Shown: piece by piece, positions 46,330-58,049 of the stretch | Layout: the number at the start of each line of letters is the position of its first letter | Position numbering within the stretch: the first letter of the stretch is position 1 | Notes under the pieces: model-generated | Database searches by the model: none | What the model was told of the DNA's origin: nothing | What the model saw: only the letters and a program-made list of their open reading frames with translations | Assembly: GCA_933228895.1 (NCBI GenBank) | Contig: OW121857.1 | Location: forward strand, 5,208,001-5,272,000 | From: Platycnemis pennipes | Taxonomy: Eukaryota; Arthropoda; Insecta; Odonata; Platycnemididae | Direction: 5' to 3' | Length of the DNA: 64,000 bases | Position numbers and translations under genes: made by a program

Positions 46330-48602
46330 GTCCTACTTCCCGTTAGAAGAAGATTCCAAATTGACTACGTTTTAGTGAAGCAGAGGTTCAGAAACCAGGT
46401 CAAGAACTGCAAAAGTTACCCGGGTGCAGATATCGACAGTGACCACAACTTAGTGATGATGAAATACCACTTAAAACTCAAGAAATTGAAGAAATCAATG
46501 AAGAACGTATGGCAAATAGAGAAACTAAGGGAACCTCAACAACTGCTGGCCTTCCAGAAGGGATTGGAAAACAAAATAGAATAGGATTTGACCGTAAATC
46601 AGTAGAAAAGAGATTGCAGAAATCAAAATCGGGCTACAGGAAGCAGCAAAAGAAATTCTGGGGAGAAGAAAAGTTGTCAAGAAGAAGCCATGGATTACAG
46701 AAGAATTCTTTGAATTGATTGAAGAGAGAAGAAAAGATAAAAATGTGGAAACTGAAGAAGGGCAACTTCGCTACAAAAGAATGAGGAATGAAATAAACCG
46801 TAAAGCGAGAAAAGCCAGGGAAGAGTGGTTGAAGGATCTATACGAAGATGTACCAAGCAACCTCGCGAAAGGAAATGTGGAAGTTGCCTACAGGATGGTG
46901 AGAAACCACTTCAAGAATCAGGCTGCAAAGGGTAACAGCATCAGGGACAAGAATGGAGAACTCCTAATTGAGCCTGAGGATAAAGTGAAGAGATGGAAGG
47001 AATACTTGGAAGAGTTATACAACGGAAGCTATCTTAGAGCGGAAGTAATCGAAGAGGAAAATGAAGTCAATAAGGATGAATTGGGAGCCCCAATCTTAAG
47101 ATCAGAATTTGATGCAGCTGTAAGGGATCTGAAGATAAATAAGGCTTCGGGAATAGATGATATTCCTGCCGAACTAATAAAAAACGCCGGAGATAAGGCG
47201 TTTACGTAGCTGTACAAAACCATATGCGATCAGTACTCAACAGGAGAGATACCCACGGACTTTGAGAAGAACATCATCATTCTTATTGCCAAAAAGAAGA
47301 GAGCTGAGAAATGTGAACATTTTAAGACCATAAGCCTGGCGACACATGCCTAGAACATATTGACCAGAATCATCTATAGAAGAATAGAGCGAAAAGCGGA
47401 GGAATTCCTGGAAGAGGACCAATTCGGGTTCAGAAGAAACAAGGGCACAAGAGAAGCGATTTTGGCCCTCAGGCTACTTATAGAGAAGAGAATAGAGAAG
47501 AATCTACTGACGTTTGTTGCTTTTGTAGATTATGGAGAAGGCACTTGACAACGTGGATTGGAATATGATGCTAAAGGTTCTGAAAGAAATTGGAGTATCA
47601 TACAATGACCGAAGACTTATCCACAGCTTGTATAAAAACCAGGTGGCCATAATCACATCAAAACCCAGCAATACAGATGCAAGCATAAAGAAAGGAGTGA
47701 AGCAAGGTTGTGCACTGTCTCCCGTATTATTCAATGTCTGCATCTAGAAAGCCATCCAAGAAGTTAAAGAAAAGCCTCCGGGAGTGAATATACACGGGGA
47801 GAAAATCAGCATGCTACGATTCGCCGATGACATAGCAGTCATGGCAGAAACAGAAGGAGATTTAAAGAAGGCACTAGGAAATATGGAAAGAACAATGACC
47901 AGATGTCATCTGAAAATCAATAAAAAGAAAGCTAAGGTATTGGTGTGAAGTAGGAGAAAGGAAGCCAGGAACAATGTTAAACTAGGAAAACAAAAAATCA
48001 AGGAGGTGGAAGAGTTCTGCTATCTGGGAAGCCGAGTAACCAGCGATGAACGAAGTAAAAGAGAAATTGACTTGTTATATGTTTTTTGGGTTGTCCGCGT
48101 CTGGTGACGCGGACGTGGACAACCCAAGACGCGGACAACCCAAAAAACATATAACAAGTCATAATATGGACCGCGAAAGTTTTAACGACTTAAAAGAGAA
48201 ATTGCCAGTAGAATTGCCCAAGCGAAAAGGGCATTTTACCAGAAGAAGATTCTGCCTACAGCTGCAAAGACAAGCGTTGAAGTGAGGAAACATTTCATAA
48301 GAATGTTTCATAAGAATCTGGAGCATTGGGAGAAAAGAGATGTCTACTGAAAACCTTAAAATGAAGACGGAACAACTTAATAGGCCACATCTTAAGACAC
48401 GATGGCCCGATGAAGACAATCGTCGAGGGAAAAGTGAACGGGAAGAATGGAAAAGGCAGGCCTCGTATGAGGTATGAGGAGCAAGTTGTGAAGGATGTAA
48501 AAGAGAGGAGCTACGTCAATATAAAGAGGTTGGCCGATAGAAGAATCGAGTGGAGGGCTGCGTCAAACCAATCCTAGGATTGTTGACCGATGATGATGTA
48601 TA
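46330..48602 (+). pseudogene. RTE-like LINE, copy 2 (5'-truncated, broken by an insertion)
   Basis: It begins in the endonuclease C-terminus (QIDYVLVKQRF, GADIDSDHNLV). It continues through the linker (KARKAREEWLKDLYEDVPSN), RT (INKASGIDDIPAELIKNAGD; EDQFGFRRNKGTREAIL; VKQGCALSPVLFNVC; LRFADDIAVMAE with an intact FADD near 47820) and C-terminal domain, ending ggattgttgaccgatgatga. It keeps the endonuclease-RT linker that copy 1 lost. Stops lie at about 47208, 47350, 47745 and 47946, with a frameshift near 47530. The element is interrupted at 48070-48190. Confidence 0.8.
48070..48190. mobile_element. 121-bp hairpin insertion with 14-bp target duplication
   Basis: It interrupts RTE copy 2 between KREI and RIAQAKRAF. 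The 14-bp sequence TAAAAGAGAAATTG is present on both sides (48056-48069 and 48191-48204). Perfect inverted arms of 34 nt (48068-48101 and 48128-48161) enclose a 26-nt loop, and the loop holds another partial copy of the right arm (gacgcggac..gacaaccc). A non-palindromic ~29 nt follows before the second duplication. I do not recognise the family. Confidence 0.7.
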
Positions 48603-49986
48603 AAGACTATAAGAAATCCCAGTTCACGACGAAATCAAATGTTAACTGTAAGTTCATTTAAAAAGGCCCAGAGTTTGAGAGACGTCGGTAGTGGTTGATG
48701 ACTTTGCAGGACGTAGTTTACGTGGCGAGAGAGGTAATTTTCAACTGAACTAATGTATTTCTGAGTTCCTAGGCTCCGGTGAACTTGTATTAATAGATGC
48801 CTATGGAAATTATAAACGCCCAGAAAGTGCTTTCCGTCGAACAAGGTATTAATAGTCGTTTTATAACCACCTTCGCACTTGTTAGCAGTGTTCTACTGCT
48901 GCAAAACACGCTATTATTTTTGACAAAATTGTGCGCATACGCGTGGTAAATTAAATAACGGTTGATAAATTATTAAACTGAATTAATAATTTATCGTCAG
49001 TCAACAATCCTTAGATTGGTTTGACACAGCTCTCCATTTGATTATCCAAACAGCTAATCTCTTCATAATTACGTATTTATTCTTTCACAAATAAGCTTAA
49101 CAATTGAAAAATTACTATCACATTAGCTGAATCAATGTTCCGCCGATAGTCATTAAAATACAGTCGGGGAGTGCGTCGTATTCAAGCGATGCTTAAGCGT
49201 CGCGACGTTCATAGCACCACCTGGCGGAGGGAAAGAGAAATTACGTACCTACCACGTCACACGTTGAATTGGCCGGTATGCGTAAGTTTGCCTTGGAGCC
49301 GTTGAAAAAATTCACTTTTTCATCACTTAGTAAATATACTTGACGTCATTTTTTAGATTGAACAGCTGCAAATGCGTACTCCAGGGGTTTTAAAACTTTG
49401 ATCGTGACAAATGGGGAACCGCTTAGCTGACGTCAATATAATACACGTGCCTATCTCTCAAATCATCATCTTCTATGGGTGAGATATGCTTCAGAATGAA
49501 CTGGGAACAACAACGCGGGAGTATCGTGACAATTAACGCGTCTAATTGAATTGCCACGTCTGGAATTTGATAACCAGCATAACCGGGGCTGACAAAAAGT
49601 GTTTGAAAATAAGTGGCATTTCTGTTTTCACTCCTCAATGCACGTTAATGAAAACCGTTGATTGGGGAAGAAGAGGGTTTTCGCTGGGGGTCCGGCTTGC
49701 TCTCGGCTGTTGTGGCCACCCTGCTCGTCAGAGCGTGATAGACCTCTTAGACAGGGAGGGTCTCAGCCCCTGCAGCTTGAATGGCTTCGTGGATTAGTGG
49801 GGATTGGGAGAGCGGAAAACCTCTTGAAAAACCTTCTCCTTACGTAATGCCTTTCGAGTCTTGTGGCTTTGTTCTTGCTATTTTGCGTTTTAGTCCGGGT
49901 ATTGTCGCTGGCTCAGACTCCCTCTCACATGAGGAGTCATTGGAGCAGATTTTCCGTTTGAGTAATTGACTGCAGATGCAATAGGT
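48603..49986. other. Intergenic, nothing recognised
   Basis: A short inverted repeat gataaattattaa/ttaataatttatc lies at about 48963-48994. An open frame at 49546-49797 (+) contains a GC-richer segment but matches no family. Confidence 0.4.
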
Positions 49987-50430
49987 TGTAATATATTGAT
50001 TGATGTATTAATCTTACACTTTTATTACATAAAACATGCACAACATAAGAAATTGCCCTCACAAAATGCACTTAAAAATTAGTCAAACACCAACCAACAA
50101 AATACACTTCTCTTCAGGCTCGCACTTAACTGGCCATTCACTTTTACACTTTCTTTTCTTTAGAGCAACTTCTTAAAGTAAATCAGACACAACACAACAA
50201 CACCAATAACGTCTCTTCCCTCAAGAATGCTTATTCGCCCACACAGACACCAACTAGCTCACAAAAAAATGCCCTTTCTTAAGCACGCGTCACTTCTGCG
50301 TCTCCACACTCTCGCGTCTAACACGCAACTCCCCGACTCACCCCTATTGTTTCCTTAATTACCAACGCTTGTTTATTTCCATTATTGCACCTTACATTGT
50401 TGATCTCGGCGGCTCAATTGTTATGTTACA
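49987..50430 (-). mobile_element. Solo LTR (444 bp) with AGGT target duplication
   Basis: It begins TGTAATATATTG and ends TTATGTTACA on the plus strand, so both orientations start TG and end CA. AGGT occurs directly before (49983-49986) and after (50431-50434). A 4-bp duplication and TG..CA ends fit a gypsy- or copia-type LTR left by recombination. A minus-strand AATAAAAG near 50020 fits a poly(A) signal close to the 3' end, so I put the element on the minus strand. No internal coding region is present. Confidence 0.6.
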
Positions 50431-51795
50431 AGGTCATAGCATTTGATTGAGAAAGAGCAGGATTTGGAAGCGGTATGGAGAGAGGGATATGTCTCCAAAG
50501 ACAACGAGAGTGCTTCAGTTATGATGTCTCCATCTTAACATTCATTGATTATTTCACACAGGTGTGGATGCGTGGTTAAAATGGCACTTCTTAACCACAG
50601 TAGCAGAGGGACGGATTGAACCGGAGATAAGAATGCGCCTTGAACCTAGCTTGCATCCTTTACCTCAAAATACATTGAATTAGAGTTCACGAGGTCATGA
50701 CTAGGGCATTGATTTTGCTCTTTTCTGAAAATGACGAAGGTGAAGCATCGATTAAATGCGAATTCCTAAAAAATTATTCAGGTGGAGCGCCACAATAAAT
50801 ACGTAGTACATAGGTATAAAAACAATCAGAGAAGATGTAACATTATATATATCCAAGTCGGTGGAGATTTTAATGGGAAGTGATGACCTTTAGACGTGGA
50901 TGGGAATGAAACTTGTTATTACGTAATTTTCTGGAGCGAATATTTTATGAAATGAATTCCTTTTCTAATGGAGTGATGTACCTTCTTACTTATGCAGGCA
51001 TAGGGTGATAACAATTCTGTTCAGGGTTATGCTGTCTTTGAAATGTTATATTCGCGAGTTAATCTGTGCATCATGAGTATCTTAGCCGTCTTGGCCTTTC
51101 CACTGTATAATGTCAGCTCGGGGTTAAGAATTTCGCCAACACTCGTTACTGTCAACTTTCCTGTCTTGCCTTTTAGCATCAAATGCCGCACGGCCTTAAT
51201 GTTGCTTGCAGGTAATGACGTGGATAATGTTGGAGATATGACTAACCTTATAAAATCCGATTCCTCGATGAAAAGACTTGGTGTCATAATGTGACAATCT
51301 TACCACTTCTTGGGGTTTGAACATTTTATCAACGTGGCAGAGTATATTTTAATGCTGTCATCATAGCTATCGTTGAAATGCCGATTCCCCAAAAATTACA
51401 ATTAATTTTTGAGTTAGTAGGTATAAGTATCTGAGAAGATATAGAATTATCTTCATAGTAGTCGGTAGAGAATTACAGTAGAGACCTGTGTATTGGAAGT
51501 GGTGGCCTGAATAATTCTTCATTTTGTCTTTAGAAGTCGAACAATTTTGTGCTGCATATTTTACGATGAATGTGCCGAACACTCGCTGAACCGAGGCTAA
51601 CATCCATTACGTACTCGGAACGTTGCGAGTTGTACGAGATCTTAAATTATAGACACGCCAGTCTCCAGAGAAATAATATGAAAGTTGACTTTTGTATTTC
51701 ATTGTTTTTTTACAAATTTTAATTGAAAATTGCCCATTAATCTGAAATCATAATAGAATCAATTTTATTACAATATTTATTACTTTAATACTTAC
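50431..51795. other. Intergenic with one unexplained bidirectional open region
   Basis: Overlapping open frames on both strands at 51027-51294 are unusually long for this AT content, but I cannot link them to a family. They may be part of an unrecognised repeat. The rest is unremarkable. Confidence 0.35.
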
Positions 51796-52115
51796 TTTCA
51801 TATTAAATGAAAGGGCTTTTGAGATGTGGGTGTGGAGAAGGATTGGGAAAGTAAAGTGGGTCGAAAGGAAAACGAACGACGAAGTGCTGGAATTGGTAGG
51901 AGAGGAAAGAAATTCGATAGATGAAATTAGGAGAAGACAGAAGGTGTGGATAGAAAAGGTGATAAAAGGGCGATGGTGTTTTGAGGGAGGTGATTGAGGG
52001 AGGAGCGTTGGGTAAGAGGGGTGGAGGGAGGAGAAGAACGGGTAGGTTGGATGGAATAACGGGAGGTATGAGGGGCTGGAGAGGGGCAATGTGTGGAATT
52101 TAGGGGGGGGGGTGG
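51796..52115 (+). pseudogene. LINE C-terminal fragment (RTE-like group)
   Basis: It reads RAFEMWVWRRIGKVKWVERK, then TNDEVLELVGEERNSIDEIR and RRQKVWIEKVIKG, then frameshifted purine-rich sequence. AFE.W(V/C)WRR..K..W...(K/V)(T/R)N(D/E)EVL is the same motif series as the RTE C-terminal domains at 29700 and 42910, but from a different subfamily. Confidence 0.65.
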
Positions 52116-53226
52116 GAAGAATTAAAAATGTCCATTTAGACCTACCTCCACCGGTAGAAAACTAATAGTAATAATTTTATTTAAACAATTCTTGTGATTA
52201 CCGAGGCCTTCCAAAATACTGGACCGTGGGTCCTTTGGCGTTTACGAAAACCAGGGAGGCTAGAAGTGGCATGCTAGTCTGTGGGTGTGAATGAAGCCGG
52301 AATGGGGGCTCTTGGGAAGAATTCGGCTCTCCACCGACTCCTTGCAAAACATTGCGTTTTATGCGGCCTGGTATGTAGACTGCCTTTGTGCATTACAAAA
52401 CATAAGTAACGATTAAATCATTCTCAAATTTCATGCCAGCCATGTATTTTAATCTTCTTATGGTTATTTAAAAGCTGTATTGATGGCTTTTATTACCATT
52501 GGGAGTTGCTAATTTTATTACTAAAACTGGTTCCGCCCGTTTGCTCACTTCATCTGTTTCTTTGAAGAATTTTAAAAATGTATTCCATTATTCATCTCAC
52601 TACACGTGAGGTTTATCGCCTGCAAAAAAAAAAACTTCATCCATACGAGTATCGCGAATACAATCGCGTATGTCCGTGCCTACCAAGATGGCCACTGGCT
52701 TCTCAAATAAGCTGCGATGCCTCCTCCTGCAGTGCACTATAACCTCCTTGATCGAAAACTATTGTTACCAAAAGTCCACCTAAAGTAGCATTATTAGCAG
52801 GAAAGCACATTTACAGCCTTTTACTGCAGCACCTAAGCTACTGGTTTCGTCCTCAAAAACAGTTAACGAGGCAGCGAAACAATTGAGCGTGTATTCAACT
52901 CGATATCGATCGCACTCCTGAAAAATTCTCTAGTTGGACTCAGTGTCTGCAACACGCATGGATTTCACCGAAAGGAGACAGGTTTTTCGTTTCTCGGAAA
53001 GCATGTACCGGTATCGTTACGAGGTAGCTATATTCTTGAAACTGATTTCCAACCGTGTGCGTTTTCTTTGTTCATGCTATGAAATCTAATTCTTGAGTAG
53101 AATTTTCTGTATCGTCTAAAATGCGTCAAAAAGCTGGAAAATCGTCGATGTTGTTAAGCCGCGAAGTGTATTCTGCGAGTAATACGAAGATCTTGGTCGC
53201 CCATTAGGTAAGCTTCTCTGTCTTGT
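52116..53226. other. Intergenic, nothing recognised
   Basis: No gene or repeat family seen. Confidence 0.45.
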
Positions 53227-53462
53227 ACATCTACATCTACACGATACCCTGCAAGCCACCGCGAGGGTGTGTGGCAGGGGGTGATGATCACCAAGCATGC
53301 ACTACTAACATGCAAACAAGCAACTATAGGGTCTCATGTAACTAGATTGTTAGTATCTATAGTATTTAAGGAATTAATACAGGCATCATGCACTGAAGAC
53401 TACTCTAAAATATTTCCCCTACCTATTCCTTTGCTATGCTGCCTATTCTGTTCTGTTATAGT
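53227..53462 (-). repeat. LINE-B 3' end fragment
   Basis: It is the 3' tail (acatctacatctacacgata) plus about 200 bp of LINE-B 3' sequence, up to ctattctgttctgttatagt, which matches the end of the LINE-B frame. It lies almost directly next to repeat A copy 5. Confidence 0.8.
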
Positions 53463-53481
53463 AGTCTTTCTAATGGTCTGC

Positions 53482-54014
53482 AATGGGGTCGTTTACTATA
53501 TTTTTTATTGCGAGTATGATAGTTTGTAAAATAAAAACACCCGTATTTTTTCGTTTTTTGATCCGTCAATTATTTATCGAGTAATAAGCGATGAAAAACG
53601 TATGTTTTTAACCCATTCGGAAAAGTGGGCGTGGTGCAACCTCTGACGTATATCGACTTCGACCAATCACAACTGAGCCCGCGAAGATACTTTGCCTTAT
53701 CGCAATGGGGGAGACACAGCTGCCTCTGCCAATAGGAGCAGTTGCGACAGCATCTGTGCGAGCAGTCCTTCCGAGAACCATCCTCCACTCCCTTCCCTTC
53801 CCCCAAAAGCAGTCAAGGACGAGAGGAAAATGACGTCAATGTTATCACAGTAGCTTTTTCGGTGGGCGTCACCTTTTGCTTATTTTAATTTTTGATTTAG
53901 GAGTGAATGGTTGTGGTTAGAAGATTAATTTTTTCACTAAAGTTCTTTTTTCGTTTTCATCTAACAATTTCGTGTGCAGAATTGCGATTTCGGTTCCGAG
54001 TAAACGCTCCCATT
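53482..54014 (+). repeat. Repeat A, copy 5 (full length, 533 bp)
   Basis: Both ends are present: AATGGGGTCGTTTAC on the left, and AATGGGAGCGTTTAC when the right end is read inward (13 of 15 match). It is the best evidence that repeat A has terminal inverted repeats. Internal CCAATCAC, CCAATAGGAG and TGACGTCA blocks are intact. I could not identify a target-site duplication. Confidence 0.75.
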
Positions 54015-55124
54015 ATTCCGACAAAGTGCCTTCGAAAGTATCGACCTTGTCTAAATGGATTTAGAAATTTGAACTCGTGGCAGAATAAATTAATCAAAAC
54101 TAGCTCGAAGTGTGTTTAAAAATGTTACGGGACGGACACTTTGGGTTATACGCTGTGAGAGATGTGTGATATTTTAAAAGGCAAGCCAATCGTGGAAAGA
54201 TGGCGTCCTAGCATTTATCCTTTCTCTGTCTCTGGAGGCAGTGTCTGTGTTTGCGCGGTGAGTTCGAGGTGGATGGGTTAGGCGGGCAGGAACTTGATGT
54301 CTCTCCTCACGCGTGCGTATTGAATTCCAATGTGCTGGGATGAATTGAGTGACATGGGATCTTGGGAGGACGACGATGAAAAAATCACTTTCGCACACGC
54401 CTCGAATGCGGACAAAAAATCCTCCGAGCATTCTCCTCTTTCCGAGTGAATCAGCCTGGCAATAGCATTGAATCTACTTTTGGGAAGTGTGAAAATGTTC
54501 CTGATTTGCTTAGGGATTGCGTGGCATATGGTTATATTTCGAAGTGTTTCAGTGTGGCTTTGTGAGACTCAGAGGTCACAAACTACTGGTAAGGGGATCT
54601 TGCTCCGGTGTTTCGAAATTCTGTACTTGAGTTAGTTTTGCTACGTAGATTTTATGCATATATTGGGCATAATCGGACTGTGTTCTCTATATCGGAAATG
54701 AATGCTGAAATTATTCTATTTTCCTCTCGTAATATTATTTTTTCAGGGCACACATTAAACCACAGGGTGAAGACCCTCGCTGTCTCATTAAACATGCGTT
54801 TATATTCCGGATGGCACAAGTACTCCCTTACCCTGGAACCACACCCTAACTATGCTCTGAGGTATGCGAGGGAAGGTACTTACTCATCTCTTCCGCGAGG
54901 CTTTCTTGAAATGTTACCTTCAAGTTGAAACGCTTTTGTCTACCGTGACTTCCTTGCACGAATAATCATCGGTGTGCTGAAATTTGTGATTAATATAGGG
55001 TTTAGTTATCTTGCCTCCCATTAATCTGAAAAATTCAGCATTGTAACGCCCTTGTAGTGATGATATCTACGGTAAAGTACTCACGTTTCTATCTCAACTA
55101 CGCTCTTGCGTATCTTTCGACCGT
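54015..55124. other. Intergenic, nothing recognised
   Basis: Open frames at 54174-54431 (-) and 54608-54928 (+) match no family. Confidence 0.4.
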
Positions 55125-55417
55125 CGCTCGTACAATTAGAGATACGAATAACGGTAAATATGTCCAATCGGAGAGTAGCTCAATGATTAGCATTGGTAGG
55201 TGCATGTTGGTATGAGTACTTAAAGCTAACCCTACTAACAGAATGTTTTTGCATGTTTTCTTTACAATTTCTATCTTTTTTAAATAGTGTAGTCTAGAAC
55301 ATTAAGTATATTAATATTTATCCTTTTAAATGCATGATATGTACTGCATATTTAGTGAGAAATCACCCCCTGCCACACACCTTTGTGGTGGCTTGCAGGG
55401 TATTATGTAGATGTAGA
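55125..55417 (+). repeat. LINE-A 3' end fragment
   Basis: It aligns with the end of the LINE-A frame (cgtacaattagagatacgaa) and its 3' UTR down to gcagggtattatgtagatgt. Confidence 0.85.
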
Positions 55418-55744
55418 CCGTGTTTCGTCCGGAACACCTTTCTCGTTTAATGTCTAAGAAGAGGATACTCGTGGTCTCGTCGAATGTTATTTCTTTAAAT
55501 ATTGGTGTAAAATGTTCTCTGTTCTGAATTCAAAGCTGGGAATGAATAATGCGTGGCATTTTGTTGGTGGAGGCTTTGAAATGTGAAAAATGCCCTTATC
55601 AAATAATTAGTTTTGGAATATGGTGGCACAGTTATAGGCAATGCAGTAGCATGTTTTTTTTTAAATTTGGAATGATGATAACGTGAATCGGTCGCCGTAA
55701 AGTTTTACGAAGCTCATCGCATGGTCTCATTAGTTGAATGACAA

Positions 55745-56211
55745 ATGTATGTGAGTAGCGTTTCAGAATTAATAAAAGAATTAGGGTGGGAATCATTATC
55801 AGAGCGTAGGTTAAAGTACAGATTGAATCTATTAGAGAAATTTCAATCGTATAGCTTTACTGAAGATGTTAGGCACATAAAAAAACACCAGCGTATTATG
55901 CTAGATTCGACTGGATAAATAAGATTAAAGAGATAGATTGTCTTACTGATAGATTCAAAATGGCATTTTTCCCCCGTACTATAAGAGAACAGAATAGGCA
56001 GCATAGCAAGGGGATAGGTAGGTGAAATATTTTAGCGTAGTCAGTAGTGCATGATGCATAAATTAACCCCTTGAATACGATAGATACTAACAATCTAGTT
56101 GCATGAGACCCTATAGTTGCTTGTTTTCATGTTAGTAATGCTTGCTTGGTGATCTTCTCCACCTGCCACACACCCTCGCAGTGGCTTGCAGGGTATCGTG
56201 TAGATGTAGAT
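55745..56211 (+). pseudogene. LINE-B 3' copy (plus strand)
   Basis: It reads SVSELIKELGWESLSERRLK, then YRLNLLEKFQSYSFTEDVRH, a short deletion, DRFKMAFFPRTIREQNRQHS, and the 3' tail gggtatcgtgtagatgtaga. It is 5'-truncated and frameshifted. Confidence 0.8.
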
Positions 56212-56814
56212 ATTTGTGTGTGCGTGGAACACAAAGAAATCACTTTTTTCATGTTTAAATTCCACAACATATTAATGAATACCAAAATGAAACCGACCTT
56301 CGAAAACAGGATGTGTTTGTCTTTCATTTTCTCGTGCATTGGCTGAAGTAGTTCGTTTGCTAACTGTTAATTGAAGCGGCTTTACCAGAAGATAGGGACT
56401 TTTCCCACTTTGTCTTCGATCTAGCGCTAGGTTCTAGCTCTTCTCGAAACTACTTTGACCCGTATTTTGAACGTTCTTCGAGCGGTTATCACGCATTTCT
56501 AGCCTAAAGGATCGAAGGATTCAGCGCTTTTATTGACGAGACGGGATAAATTCTTGATTTCGAAAGAAAACGTCTCGAGTTGAATATATTGGGCAGCGTG
56601 AAATGAGGCGCTATAAGTAGATCGCTGGAAATATTTTAAGTGATGTCAGTAAATCGCTTGTGGTGTATTAGGAAAATTATGTGCATACCATGGTGGTTTT
56701 TCTCAAAGTGATTGTGTGTGAAGTATCTACCCATTCCTGTATAGTGTTGGTTTTTAGACCTTTACAGTTTTAAATTCGGTAAAAGTAATGCGGAAAGTCG
56801 GAAATATGCTTGTA
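56212..56814. other. Intergenic, nothing recognised
   Basis: No gene or repeat family seen. Confidence 0.4.
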
Positions 56815-57200
56815 CAGTAGTGCCTCACTTACACGACCCACAATAACACGACAACCTCAATCAAAAGTGCAATTTTCAAATCCCCTTGAGATTGCCTTAA
56901 CACATAATGTTAAATTAATCTCTATAACGCAGCTATCATTATCCAAACAACCTCAATAACACGGTTTTTTTCCAGTTCACAACGTAACTCAGAACCTCTA
57001 CAACTTTTGAGAAGTCAACCTCGATTACGCAACTCTATACATGAATTGGTCAACCTTTCGGATACCACTGACAAAAACGCTTCTGCAGACGTCTACGTCT
57101 CTTGACTTGAAGACTCTGCTTCGCTACTTAAACGAAAGTTTTCTGCGCAAACTTCGAGAATAAGGATTGATCTAGTAAATAATTTTAGTAATTTTGGTTA
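56815..57200 (-). mobile_element. pogo-like element, half copy
   Basis: It starts after TA with CAGTAGTGCCTCACTTACAC and matches the reverse complement of the right half of the element at 21612-22458 (shared blocks: acgacaacctcaat, acataatgttaaattaa, cacaacgtaactcagaacct). The other terminus is absent. The homologous interior segment shared by both copies includes an attactttta-free but codon-like stretch around 57060-57160; no transposase can be confirmed. Confidence 0.6.
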
Positions 57201-57829
57201 ATGGTAGTTTAGCGGGGCCGTCGCACAGGTAGCTGGTGGACGGAGGTCATTAGAGGGGTCCACCCTCGGTCTCGTCGAAAATCGAGCCTCGCCCATCCCG
57301 GGAGCTCAACCTTTCCCAGCCGGTGGGGTCGTCGGGGAAATTGACCACTAGACATGGTTTTTCGAAATTATAAACTTTGGAACGTATCAAAAATTTATCT
57401 TCTTCATTGTATCGTTCATTCCAAGACGTCGAAAAACGTTTTTTGATTGACGCTCTACGATGAAAATTAAGGATTTTCCTTTTTTTCGCGTAAAAAGCGG
57501 ATGGGATATGGCAACGTTGCTACCTGAGAGGGCGAGTTTCGAAAAAGAGAGCGGGAAGAGACAGACTGTGCGAGTCTTATTCTGGGATCTCAATGTTCGA
57601 TGCTCCATGTCTCTGATCCATAGAGTGCCTCGCTCCTTTCTTTTTGTTGATTCTCATATTATATTCCTAAATTACTAGGTCCATAGTATTCCAAGATGTT
57701 TACAGGTCCACTTGTTTTTATGTTAGGACTGCGATAGCCATCTGCGAACCGGAAGCATTAACCTTGATTACTTTTATACCAACTTCTTCTGCTTCTCGTT
57801 TTGATTCTTTTAGTTATATATTATATTGA
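57201..57829. other. Unannotated, with a GC-rich patch
   Basis: A GC-rich patch at 57205-57340 starts with tagtttagcggg, which fits a pol III A box. The B box is weak (gtcgaaaatc), so a SINE is possible but unproven. The rest is not recognised. Confidence 0.3.
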
Positions 57830-58047
57830 ATAATAATGGCGAGAGGCTCTATCTGTGTCTAACTCCTCATTTATTTTAGCTTCTATTTTACATCCATCAT
57901 TCATTCGTACTGTTGTGACCTGATTCTTGCGGAGGCGACAGAGTATTTATTTGTCGTTGTAGTCCATTCCAACTGCTTTAAGTATCTTGAACATCTTATT
58001 ACATTCTACGTTGTAAAATGCCTAGTTGATGGAGGCTTTAACATGAG
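57830..58047 (-). pseudogene. RTE-like RT fragment
   Basis: The minus-strand frame gives MFKILKAVGMDYNDK, a stop, then RKNQVTTVRMNDGCKIEAKI. This matches the MFKILEAVGIDYKDRRII..LY.NQVT region of RTE copy 1 (about 42290-42420). It directly abuts the 5' truncation point of the LINE-A copy that follows. Confidence 0.7.
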
Positions 58048-58049
58048 CT

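Noticed and set aside
49546..49797. Plus-strand frame with a GC-rich, protein-like segment
   Set aside because: It has no recognisable motif, no convincing splice context and no repeat partner.
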